From Gemmobacter nectariphilus (GTDB lineage: Bacteria > Pseudomonadota > Alphaproteobacteria > Rhodobacterales > Rhodobacteraceae), in NCBI GenBank assembly GCA_020721445.1, contig DYMU01000005.1:1-64000 (forward strand): a DNA stretch of 64,000 bases, written 5' to 3'. A program made the translations under genes and the position numbers. The notes below the pieces were generated by a model, which was not told where the DNA came from, did no database searches, and worked only from the letters and a program-made list of their open reading frames with translations. Shown here one piece after another: positions 55,861-63,617 of this stretch. Positions within the stretch are counted from its first letter, which is position 1; each line of letters opens with the position of its first letter.

Positions 55861-58047
55861 ATGGACCGCGCCGATATCGTTCACGACACCTTCCTGCGCC
55901 GGGTGGCTGCGGGGGATTTGCCCGCAGGTGCCGCCCCCAAGAGGCCGCTTTCGCCCGATCAAGCCCGGCTTGCCTTTCGCGCCGGCTGCCTGTCACGCGC
56001 GCTGGACCGTCAGGCGCGGGTGATGCAGCGCGCGGGTCAGGGCTTTTATACCATCGGCTCGTCGGGCCACGAAGGCATGGCTGCCGTCGCGCTTGCGCTG
56101 CGAACCGGCGACATGGCGCTGTTGCACTACCGCGACGCCGCCTTTCAGATCGCCCGCGCCCTGACCGTGCCGGGGCAAGACCCGGTTTGGGACATGCTGT
56201 TGTCCTTTGCCGCCTCCTCGGATGACCCCATTTCCGGCGGCCGGCACAAGGTGCTGGGGTCGCGCGCGCTGATGATCCCGCCGCAAACCTCGACCATCGC
56301 CAGCCACCTGCCCAAGGCGGTGGGGGCGGCCTATGCGCTGGGGCTGATGCGCAGGCACCGGCCCGCCCATGCGATCATGGACCCGGATTCGGTGGTGATG
56401 TGCAGCTTTGGGGATGCTTCGCTGAACCATTCCACCGCGCAAGGGGCGCTGAACGCCGCCGGTTGGGCGGCGTGGCAAGGTGCACCCCTGCCCTTGCTGT
56501 TTGTCTGCGAAGACAATGGCATCGGCATTTCCACCAAATCACCGCCCGGTTGGGTGCAGGCGGTGCTGCGCGCCCGGCCCGGCCTTGCCTACCATGCCGC
56601 CGACGGGCTGGACCTGTATGACACCTATGCCACCGCCCGCGCCGTGGTCGATGACATCCGCCGCACCCGCCGCCCCGCCATTTTGCACCTGCGCACCGTG
56701 CGGCTTTATGGCCACGCCGGGGCCGATGTGCCGACCACCTACCTGCCCCGCGCCGAGGTTGAGGCGGATGAGGCCAATGATCCCTTGCTGCATGCCGTGC
56801 GGCTGCTGGACCAAGCCGGGGTGATGACACCAGCGCAGGCGCTTGCGCTGTATCACGCTGCCACAGATGAGGTTGCCCTGCGCGCCGCAGAGGCCGTCAC
56901 GCGCCCCCGCCTGCAAACGGCGGCGCAGGTCATGGCCAGTATCGTGCCGCCGCCCCGCAAGGTTGCCCCCCGCAACAGCCCGTCGCCCGAGGCGCGCGCC
57001 GAAGTGTTCGGCGCCGACCTGAAGGCGATGGACGACCCGCAACCGATGAGCCGCCTGATCAACTGGGCGCTGACCGACCTGATGTTGGACCGGCCCGAGA
57101 CCGTGCTGATGGGCGAAGATGTGGGACGCAAGGGCGGGGTGTATGGCGTCACGCAAAAGCTGCTGGCCCGGTTTGGCGGTGCCCGCGTGGTGGATACCCT
57201 GCTGGACGAACAATCCATCCTTGGCCTTGCAATCGGTTTGGGGCAAAACGGCTTTCTGCCGATCCCCGAGATCCAGTTCCTCGCCTATCTGCACAATGCC
57301 GAGGATCAGATAAGGGGCGAGGCCGCGACCTTGCCGTTCTTTTCGCAAGGTCAGTTCAGCAACCCGATGGTGCTGCGCATCGCGGGGCTTGGCTATCAAA
57401 AGGGCTTTGGCGGGCATTTCCACAACGACAACTCGCTGGCGGTGCTGCGCGATATTCCGGGCGTGATCCTGGCGGTGCCGTCGCGCGGCGACGAGGCCGC
57501 ACTGATGCTGCGCGAATGTGCAAGGCTGGCCGCCGAAGACCAGCGCGTGGTGGTTTTTGTCGAACCCATCGCGCTTTACCCCGCACGCGATCTGCACAGC
57601 CCCGGCGACGGGTTGTGGATGGCCCGCTACCCCGCCCCTGACCGGCGCATCGGGTTTGGTCAGGTGGGTGTGGCGGGCGACGGCGGCGATCTGGCGATCG
57701 TCACCTATGGCAATGGCGTTATGCTGTCACATCAGGCGCTGCCGGTGCTGGCGGCTGCGGGGATTGGTGCGCGCATCATTGACCTGCGTTGGCTGGCGCC
57801 GCTGCCCGAAGCCAGCCTGCTGGCCGCGCTGGACGGCGTCCGCCATGTGCTGATCGTGGATGAATGCCGGCGGTCGGGCAATGTGTCCGAGGCGCTGATG
57901 ACCCTGCTGTCGGGCCGCGCTTGTGTGGCGCGCGTCACCGCCGAGGACAGTTTCATCGCCACCGGCCCCGCCTATGCAGCCACCCTGCCCTCGGCCAGCA
58001 GCATTGCCGCCGCCGCCCTTGCCCTTTGCGCCGCGACCAGCAACTAG
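55861..58047 (+). CDS. Fused E1 alpha-beta 2-oxo acid dehydrogenase
   Basis: A 728-residue fusion. The alpha-type half (about residues 35-350) has the TPP motif GDASLNHSTAQGALN...EDNGIGIS. The beta-type half (about residues 390-725) has MGEDVGRKGGVYGVTQKLLARFG and PEIQFLAYLHNAEDQ. Such fusions resemble branched-chain 2-oxo acid dehydrogenase E1. No E2/E3 genes adjoin, so it must borrow them. Substrate unconfirmed. Confidence 0.88.
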   Translation: MDRADIVHDTFLRRVAAGDLPAGAAPKRPLSPDQARLAFRAGCLSRALDRQARVMQRAGQGFYTIGSSGHEGMAAVALALRTGDMALLHYRDAAFQIARALTVPGQDPVWDMLLSFAASSDDPISGGRHKVLGSRALMIPPQTSTIASHLPKAVGAAYALGLMRRHRPAHAIMDPDSVVMCSFGDASLNHSTAQGALNAAGWAAWQGAPLPLLFVCEDNGIGISTKSPPGWVQAVLRARPGLAYHAADGLDLYDTYATARAVVDDIRRTRRPAILHLRTVRLYGHAGADVPTTYLPRAEVEADEANDPLLHAVRLLDQAGVMTPAQALALYHAATDEVALRAAEAVTRPRLQTAAQVMASIVPPPRKVAPRNSPSPEARAEVFGADLKAMDDPQPMSRLINWALTDLMLDRPETVLMGEDVGRKGGVYGVTQKLLARFGGARVVDTLLDEQSILGLAIGLGQNGFLPIPEIQFLAYLHNAEDQIRGEAATLPFFSQGQFSNPMVLRIAGLGYQKGFGGHFHNDNSLAVLRDIPGVILAVPSRGDEAALMLRECARLAAEDQRVVVFVEPIALYPARDLHSPGDGLWMARYPAPDRRIGFGQVGVAGDGGDLAIVTYGNGVMLSHQALPVLAAAGIGARIIDLRWLAPLPEASLLAALDGVRHVLIVDECRRSGNVSEALMTLLSGRACVARVTAEDSFIATGPAYAATLPSASSIAAAALALCAATSN

Positions 58048-58097
58048 ACCTGTTGAATGTCAGCCCCGCTGACCCACCGGCATCCGCCATTCCGGGG

Positions 58098-58466
58098 CTA
58101 GCCTGCCGCAAGGCGACGGATCTTTGCGACAAGGGCCGCCTCGTCAAACGGCTTGGCGATGATGCCGTTGGTGCCTGCCGAGCGGGCCCGGTCCCACGCG
58201 CCGGGGGTGCAGTCGGCTGTCAGGACCACGATCGGCACGCCGGACGCCACGCTGCCGTTGCGAATTGCGGCGATCAACCCAAAGCCATCAAGGCGCGGCA
58301 AGATCAACTCTGTCAGCACAAGATCAGGGGGCGCGTCGGTCAGGCGGTTCAGCGCGTCAAGCCCGTCTTCGGCCAGCGTCACCGCAAAGCCTGCCTCGGT
58401 CAGGGTCTGGCGCAGCATTTCACGCGTGGTCAGCGACGCGTCGACCGCAAGGATGCGCAGGCTCAT
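58098..58466 (-). CDS. Degenerate CheY-like receiver domain protein
   Basis: A 122-residue stand-alone receiver domain. The residue expected to be the phosphoacceptor Asp is Glu (E53 in VLTELILPRLDG). The paired acidic pocket is reduced (D9-A10 in LAVDAS instead of two acidic residues). The conserved Thr (VVLTAD) and Lys (IAKPFDE) are kept. It probably does not take up phosphate normally; Glu can mimic the active state. It is coupled by ATGA to the small ORF upstream. No kinase is adjacent. Confidence 0.88.
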   Translation of the reverse strand: MSLRILAVDASLTTREMLRQTLTEAGFAVTLAEDGLDALNRLTDAPPDLVLTELILPRLDGFGLIAAIRNGSVASGVPIVVLTADCTPGAWDRARSAGTNGIIAKPFDEAALVAKIRRLAAG

Positions 58467-58699
58467 GCCGATGCCCCGCCTTGCGACGACGTCGCCGCCT
58501 TGCAACCGACCGGCGCCGGGGCTGCGGCAACCGACCTGGCATTTCGCATGGCCCGCCGGCCTGCGGCACGCGTCAGGTGCAGTCCGGCCATGCTTTGGGT
58601 TGGCCGACCATCGGCATCGGCCGGGGCTGACCAGCCGCCGCCGGCAACGCCGGATGCCCCCTTCGCAGCAGCCGCCTGAACCGGGTCAATCCTGTCCAT
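58463..58699 (-). CDS. Small ORF coupled to the receiver gene
   Basis: A 78-residue frame opening MDRIDPVQAAAAKGASGVAGG and rich in Ala/Gly/Arg. Its TGA overlaps the ATG of the receiver gene (ATGA), which supports real translation. Unknown family. A weak promoter is possible at 58844-58872 (minus: TTGACT, 17, TATTGC); otherwise the gap 58700-58910 is empty. Confidence 0.6.
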   Translation of the reverse strand: MDRIDPVQAAAAKGASGVAGGGWSAPADADGRPTQSMAGLHLTRAAGRRAMRNARSVAAAPAPVGCKAATSSQGGASA

Positions 58700-58910
58700 C
58701 TTGCACCATTCCCTTCGCCCTGCCTGTCAGGGCGGCCCGTGCGCCCCGTCGCACTGGCCTAGCGGTCAAAGGTTGAAGCAAGAGTTCAGAGCCGCCATGA
58801 AATGCATGGCATTTGAAACAAGCGCAGCCCAAAGCGGGGGCGGCAATACCCCCGGCAATCAAGTGAAGTCAATGACTTGCAGGCTTATCCTGCCGCAGCA
58901 GCCGCATCTG

Positions 58911-59957
58911 TCAGTCGGGCTGATACCAGCCCAGCAACTGTTGCAACCCGATCACCGCGCCCAGTCCGATGGCGACCAGCGTCACCGGACCCGACCAGGC
59001 CAGCGTGGCAAAGGCGGTGATGCCTTGGCCCACCGAACAGCCCATGGCCACCACGCCGCCGACGCCCATCATGACGGCACCACCGACCTGACGGCCCAGT
59101 TCGCGCGGGTCTTCGCAGGCCTCCCAGCGGAACAGGCCGCGCCAGATCGACCCGATCAGCGCGCCGATCATCACCCCGGCGACCGATCCGACCGAAAAGG
59201 TGATCCCCCCGGCGGTCGAGGTCATCAGGAAAATCAACGTGCGACCGACCGGAGCGGTAAAGGACGGCCCCTCAACCGGCACCGCGCCAAAGGTGTTGTC
59301 GGCAAGCCAACTGGTGCCGACAAAGCACCATCCCACGGCCAGACCCGCAGCAATGCCCCAGGCAACCATGTCGCCGCGCTTGCGCAGCGGGGCATAGGAC
59401 AGACCCCAGGCAAGCGCCGCAAAAGCAATGGCAAGGATGATGACAATCGCCGGCAGCCCGGTCAGCGCGTTGACATCATGGACAATGCCCTGTGGCCCGG
59501 TGGCGTCGGGCTGCGGAAACAATGCCGTGCGCAGCGGCCCAAGCGGCCCCGACAGCGCGACAAAACCAAAGATGCCCATCACCACGACCACCACCAGCGA
59601 CCGCAGATCGCCGCCGCCAAAGCGCACCAAGGCGCCAAAACCGCAGTTTCCCGCCATCGCCATGCCATAGCCGAACACCAGCCCCCCTACGATCGACGCC
59701 AGCGGATTCCACTGGATTTCGTGGTAAAAGCTGGCCGACAGGTCCACCACGCCAGCCAAAGCCCCCAGTTGCACCACCAGGATCGACACGCCCAGCACCA
59801 CACCCCACAGCCGCAGACGCTTTTGGTCCTTGCCATAGGTTGCCGATTCCAAGGCCCCCAGCGTGCAAAAATCGCCCAGACGTGCGGCCAGCCCCAGCAC
59901 GATGCCGCCCAGCAGACCGATCACCGCGGCCAAAGCGCCGTACGGGATGTTTTCCAT
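58911..59957 (-). CDS. soxT: YeeE/YedE-family sulfur transporter (SoxT)
   Basis: A 348-residue integral membrane protein of the DUF395/TsuA family, with about nine helices in two repeats. Conserved channel cysteines are in GDFCTLGA, AGNCGFGALVRFGGG and MGCSVGQG. Position beside soxR and soxS identifies it as SoxT, a likely thiosulfate or sulfur-compound importer. ATG 59957 (MENIPYGALAAVIGLLGG) is the best start. Confidence 0.92.
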   Translation of the reverse strand: MENIPYGALAAVIGLLGGIVLGLAARLGDFCTLGALESATYGKDQKRLRLWGVVLGVSILVVQLGALAGVVDLSASFYHEIQWNPLASIVGGLVFGYGMAMAGNCGFGALVRFGGGDLRSLVVVVVMGIFGFVALSGPLGPLRTALFPQPDATGPQGIVHDVNALTGLPAIVIILAIAFAALAWGLSYAPLRKRGDMVAWGIAAGLAVGWCFVGTSWLADNTFGAVPVEGPSFTAPVGRTLIFLMTSTAGGITFSVGSVAGVMIGALIGSIWRGLFRWEACEDPRELGRQVGGAVMMGVGGVVAMGCSVGQGITAFATLAWSGPVTLVAIGLGAVIGLQQLLGWYQPD

Positions 59958-60017
59958 CGCTTCTTTCCCCTTCCCTTCGCCGCGGCGCAACCTGCGGCGG
60001 TATCGCCTGCCCGGCTC

Positions 60018-60359
60018 TCAGGCCGGTTTGCAGAACAATCGTGTCAAAACGCCCAGCGTTTCCTGAACCTTCGGGTCCAGGATCGAATAGAAAATCGCCT
60101 GCCCTTCGCGCCGGGCACTGACCATGCCTTCAAAGCGCAGACGGGCAAGCTGTTGGCTGACCACAGCCTGACGGGATGACAGCAGGTTTTCCAGCTCTGT
60201 CACGCTTTTCGGCCCCGAGGTCAGGTGACACAGGATCATCAGCCGCCCGTCATGGCCCAAAGCCTTCAGGAAGTTGGCAGCATCCAGAGCATGCGGGATC
60301 AGGGCGCAACTTTGCAGCACCTCGTCCGTCAGCGTAAACTTTCCGAATGTATCGCCCAA
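60018..60359 (-). CDS. soxR: ArsR-family sulfur-responsive repressor SoxR
   Basis: A 113-residue winged-helix repressor. LKALGHDGRLMILCHLTSGPKSVTELENLLSS-type HTH core occupies about residues 32-62. Cysteines are C18, C44 and C110. The C44-C110 spacing of 66 equals that of C41-C107 in the persulfide sensor SqrR of R. capsulatus (as I recall). The start is probably TTG 60359; no ATG lies in frame before the stop at 60386. It probably represses the sox promoters. Confidence 0.9.
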   Translation of the reverse strand: MGDTFGKFTLTDEVLQSCALIPHALDAANFLKALGHDGRLMILCHLTSGPKSVTELENLLSSRQAVVSQQLARLRFEGMVSARREGQAIFYSILDPKVQETLGVLTRLFCKPA

Positions 60360-60424
60360 TAGACTGATCGCCCTTACCGGCTGTCACTTCATGCTGACAC
60401 GAAGCCCTGCTTGCCGCAATGCCT

Positions 60425-60790
60425 TCACTGCGAAGGGGCAGCATCCTTGATCATCGCGGACAGCAGGCCCCAGAAGAAATCCTCGCCCGGATAGCCCTCG
60501 ATCCGGCTGACCTCAAGCCCGTTTTCCAACAGGATGAAGGTCGGGGTAAAGACCGGCGGCGAGACGATGGTGATGCCTTCGGGCAGTGGCGCGCGCATCT
60601 GGACCTGCAACAGCGGTGCGGCCTTGCCCTCGCTGGTCAGCGCATATTCCGGCCCGACATCGGCGTGCCATTGTTCGCAATAGATGCAACCGGCCTGTTC
60701 GAACATCAGCAACTGCAACTCGGCCAGTGCGGTGCTGGCAAGGCTGGCCGCCATCACGGCGGCAAGGGCAAAGGATTTGATGATTTGCAT
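60425..60790 (-). CDS. soxS: Periplasmic thioredoxin-like SoxS
   Basis: A 121-residue exported thioredoxin-like protein. It has a signal peptide (FALAAVMAASLASTALA), redox C35-I-Y-C38 (QAGCIYCEQW), and the cis-Pro loop PVFTPTFILLENG. In Paracoccus SoxS keeps the SoxY active-site Cys reduced. First gene of the leftward soxS-soxR-soxT unit, divergent from soxV. Confidence 0.93.
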   Translation of the reverse strand: MQIIKSFALAAVMAASLASTALAELQLLMFEQAGCIYCEQWHADVGPEYALTSEGKAAPLLQVQMRAPLPEGITIVSPPVFTPTFILLENGLEVSRIEGYPGEDFFWGLLSAMIKDAAPSQ

Positions 60791-60808
60791 GATTGACGCG
60801 GCCCTTGT

Positions 60809-60822
60809 GATATTGAAATATC
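60809..60822. promoter_or_regulatory. Candidate SoxR operator, soxS-soxV region
   Basis: GATATT-GA-AATATC, a near-perfect palindrome in the 81-base divergent region, followed by TAATATC. ArsR-type repressors bind such AT-rich palindromes. It lies between soxS and soxV, where SoxR binding has been described in another sox-bearing alphaproteobacterium. Confidence 0.55.
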
Positions 60823-60871
60823 CTAATATCTTTTGCCGATCATGGCAATCGGGCGCTGTCAGGGAGGGCAG

Positions 60872-61609
60872 ATGCTTGATATCAGCTTCGGGGGCGCGGC
60901 CCTCGCTGGACTTTTGTCCTTTCTATCCCCCTGCATCTTACCGATGGTGCCGTTCTACCTGTGCTACATGGCCGGGTTGTCGATGCAGGAATTGCGCGCC
61001 GATGGCGGCATTCCGGCGGGCATTCAGCGGCGGTTGGTGGTTCAGGCCATGGCGTTTGCGCTGGGGGTCACCACGATTTTCGTGATGCTGGGTTTGGGCG
61101 CCACCGCCCTTGGCCAGGTGTTCTTGCAATGGCGCGAGACCTTGTCCTGGGTCGCAGGCGGTGTGCTGATCGTCTTTGGCCTGCATTTCCTTGGCATCCT
61201 GCGCATCGGGTTTCTGTATCGTGAGGCCCGGATTGAAACCGAGGCCAAGCCCACCACGCTGGTCGGGGCCTATGTCATGGGCCTTGCCTTCGGCTTTGGC
61301 TGGACGCCCTGCGTCGGCCCGGCGCTTGCCGCCATCCTGATGGTGGCCAGCGGCATGGGCGATCTGTGGCGCGGCGGGCTTTTGTTGCTGGTCTATGGCC
61401 TGTCGATGACCCTGCCCTTTGTCGTGGCCGCCCTGTTTGCCCGGCCGTTCCTGTCCTGGGTCAGCCGGCACCGCAGCGCGCTCGGGCTTGTCGAAAAGGT
61501 CATGGGGGCGATGCTGATCATCTTTGGTTTGCTGATCGCCACCAATTCGGTCAACCTGATCGGGGATTGGTTGATCCGCAATTTCGACTGGAGTGCCACT
61601 TTGAAATGA
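60872..61609 (+). CDS. soxV: CcdA-like thiol-electron transporter SoxV
   Basis: A 245-residue DsbD/CcdA-type membrane protein with six helices. Active cysteines are in LSPCILPMVPFY (helix 1) and GWTPCVGPALA (helix 4). It carries electrons across the membrane to SoxW. AGGGAGGGCAG precedes ATG 60872. Confidence 0.94.
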   Translation: MLDISFGGAALAGLLSFLSPCILPMVPFYLCYMAGLSMQELRADGGIPAGIQRRLVVQAMAFALGVTTIFVMLGLGATALGQVFLQWRETLSWVAGGVLIVFGLHFLGILRIGFLYREARIETEAKPTTLVGAYVMGLAFGFGWTPCVGPALAAILMVASGMGDLWRGGLLLLVYGLSMTLPFVVAALFARPFLSWVSRHRSALGLVEKVMGAMLIIFGLLIATNSVNLIGDWLIRNFDWSATLK

Positions 61610-61632
61610 CGCCCAAGGGAGGGGCTGACGCC

Positions 61633-62193
61633 ATGATGCGAACTGTCTTTGCCATAGCCACTGCCAGCCTGCTGGCGCTGCCCGCACTGGGGGCCGAGTT
61701 GGGCGACGATGGCCTGCACAAGCCCGATTGGCTGCGCGACACCTTCAAGGACCTGCGCGAGGATCTGGCCGAGGCCAATGCGGAAGGCAAACGCCTGCTG
61801 ATCACCGTCGAACAGCGCGGCTGCATCTACTGCACCGAGATGCACGAAAAGGTGTTTCCCGACCCCGCCGTCGAGGCCCTGATCCGCGAGAATTATTTCG
61901 TCGTCCAGATGAACCTGTTCGGCGATGTCGAGGTGACGGACTTTGACGGCACGGTGCTGCCGGAAAAGGACATGGCGGTGCGCTGGGGCGTGATGTTCAC
62001 GCCGACCATGATCTTTCTGCCCGAGGTGATTCCCGACGGCCAGACGGCGGCAGAATCAGCCGTGGCGATGATGCCCGGCGCATTCGGCATCGGCACCACA
62101 ACCGCGCTGCTGACATGGGTCCGCGACCATGGCTATGAAAACGGCGAGCACTTTCAGAAGTATCTGGCCGAGCAAGGTCAGCTTAAGAACTGA
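61633..62193 (+). CDS. soxW: Periplasmic thioredoxin SoxW
   Basis: A 186-residue exported thioredoxin-like protein with a signal peptide (FAIATASLLALPALGA) and C64-I-Y-C67 (RGCIYCTEMHEKVF). It takes electrons from SoxV and reactivates SoxY. ATG 61633 has AGGGAGGGG eight bases upstream. An ATG at 61606 overlapping the soxV stop would only add nine residues before the signal peptide. Confidence 0.92.
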   Translation: MMRTVFAIATASLLALPALGAELGDDGLHKPDWLRDTFKDLREDLAEANAEGKRLLITVEQRGCIYCTEMHEKVFPDPAVEALIRENYFVVQMNLFGDVEVTDFDGTVLPEKDMAVRWGVMFTPTMIFLPEVIPDGQTAAESAVAMMPGAFGIGTTTALLTWVRDHGYENGEHFQKYLAEQGQLKN

Positions 62194-62203
62194 TGGCAAA
62201 TAC

Positions 62204-62232
62204 TTGAAAAAATTGGACGTATACGAATATTC
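62204..62232 (+). promoter_or_regulatory. soxX promoter with candidate SoxR operator
   Basis: TTGAAA (62204-62209), 16 bases, AATATT (62226-62231) as -10. The -10 lies inside the palindrome GAATATTC (62225-62232), which shares ATATT half-sites with the soxS-soxV palindrome. Two CGTATAC copies flank it (62218-62224 and 62263-62269). A repressor bound here would block the soxXYZA promoter. Confidence 0.5.
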
Positions 62233-62311
62233 ACGGATCGCTATATTTCTATTGCCTACGACCGTATACCGGGGTTATCGTCTTAACAGTGAGTGATCAG
62301 GGAGGATCGCA

Positions 62312-62785
62312 ATGACACGTCAGCTTATGCTGGTGACCTTGGCGGCAATGGCCGCCGCAACGCCTGCAATCAGTGAAATCGCACCAACCGCAGTGGCCTA
62401 CACCGAGGGCAAGATTTCCGAATCGTTGACCGGAACACCGGGTGATCCTGTCGCCGGCGTGAAGGTGATGACGACCAACGCCTTGGGTAACTGCGTGGCA
62501 TGCCATGTCATTGGCGCTTTGCCCGATGTGCCGTTCCAAGGCAACATCGGCCCCGCGCTGGATGGCGTGGCCAGCCGCTATGACGAAGCCCAGCTTCGCG
62601 GTATCGTCGCCAATTCCAAACTGACGTTCGAGGGCACCTTCATGCCCGCGTTCTACAAGACCGACGGGTTTGTCCGCCCGGGCAACGCCTACACCGGCAA
62701 GGCTCCGGAGAGCGAACTGACGCCCATCCTGACCGCACAACAGATTGAAGACGTCGTGGCCTATCTTGTTACTCTGAAAGAGTGA
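62312..62785 (+). CDS. soxX: Sulfur-oxidizing protein SoxX (cytochrome c)
   Basis: A 157-residue monohaem cytochrome c subunit of SoxXA, which couples thiosulfate to the SoxY cysteine. It has a signal peptide (LMLVTLAAMAAATPAIS) and the haem motif C61-V-A-C64-H65. The axial Met probably lies in GTFMPAFYKTDG. GGGAGGATCGCA precedes the ATG. Confidence 0.95.
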   Translation: MTRQLMLVTLAAMAAATPAISEIAPTAVAYTEGKISESLTGTPGDPVAGVKVMTTNALGNCVACHVIGALPDVPFQGNIGPALDGVASRYDEAQLRGIVANSKLTFEGTFMPAFYKTDGFVRPGNAYTGKAPESELTPILTAQQIEDVVAYLVTLKE

Positions 62786-62811
62786 CGGCCCCCAGATCAG
62801 AGGAGAAGACA

Positions 62812-63231
62812 ATGAACCTTTCCAGACGAGACGCCCTTTGGGTCGGCCTTGGCGGTCTTGCCGCAGCCGCCCTGCCCGGTTCGGTGATGGCCGCAACCAA
62901 TGACGAGCTGATTGCCGCTTTTGCCGCTGGTGGCGCCGAAGGTACCGGCACCTTTACCCTGACCGCCCCGGAAATCGCTGAAAACGGCAACACCGTTCCA
63001 GTGTCGTTCGACGCACCCGGCGCTGTTGCCGTGATGCTGCTGGCCACCGGCAACCCGGAACCGGCTGTTGCAACCTTCACTTTCGGCCCCGCGGCCGGCC
63101 GCCAGATGGCTGCCACCCGTATCCGCCTTGCCAAGACCCAGGACGTTGTTGCCGTAGCCAAGATGGCAGACGGGTCGATCCTCAAGGCACAGACGACCGT
63201 CAAGGTCACCATCGGCGGCTGCGGCGGCTGA
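62812..63231 (+). CDS. soxY: Sulfur-carrier subunit SoxY
   Basis: A 139-residue Tat-exported carrier. The twin-arginine signal is SRRDALWVGLGGLAAAALPG. The C-terminal swinging arm ends GGCGG, with C137 holding the sulfur intermediates. ATG 62812 follows AGAGGAGAAGACA. It pairs with SoxZ. Confidence 0.96.
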   Translation: MNLSRRDALWVGLGGLAAAALPGSVMAATNDELIAAFAAGGAEGTGTFTLTAPEIAENGNTVPVSFDAPGAVAVMLLATGNPEPAVATFTFGPAAGRQMAATRIRLAKTQDVVAVAKMADGSILKAQTTVKVTIGGCGG

Positions 63232-63253
63232 GTCAGAGATCAGGAGAGAAAAA

Positions 63254-63583
63254 ATGGCAGATGATGCAAAACCCCGCGTGAAAGTTCCCAAGTCGGCAGC
63301 GGCTGGCGAAATTGTCACGATCAAGAGCCTGATTTCGCACAAGATGGAATCGGGTCAGCGCAAGGACGCCAAGGGCGAACTGATCCCTCGGTCGATCATC
63401 AACCGCTTCACCTGTGATTTCAACGGCGTCAACGCCATTGACATCGCGATTGATCCGGCCGTGTCGACCAACCCTTACTTTGAATTTGACGTGAAAGTGG
63501 ACGCAGCGGGCGAGTTCAAGTTCACGTGGTATGATGACGATGGTTCTGTCTACGAAGACAGCAAGCCCATCACCATCGCCTGA
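63254..63583 (+). CDS. soxZ: SoxY-binding subunit SoxZ
   Basis: A 109-residue SoxZ. It opens MADDAKPRVKVPKSAAAGEIV and has SHKMESGQRKDAKGELIPR and the beta-sandwich FEFDVKVDAAGEFKFTWYDDDG core. It has no signal peptide and is exported with SoxY. 22 bases from soxY. Confidence 0.96.
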   Translation: MADDAKPRVKVPKSAAAGEIVTIKSLISHKMESGQRKDAKGELIPRSIINRFTCDFNGVNAIDIAIDPAVSTNPYFEFDVKVDAAGEFKFTWYDDDGSVYEDSKPITIA

Positions 63584-63617
63584 TCGCTTCGCAGAAAACT
63601 CGAGGGAGGAGAGACCT

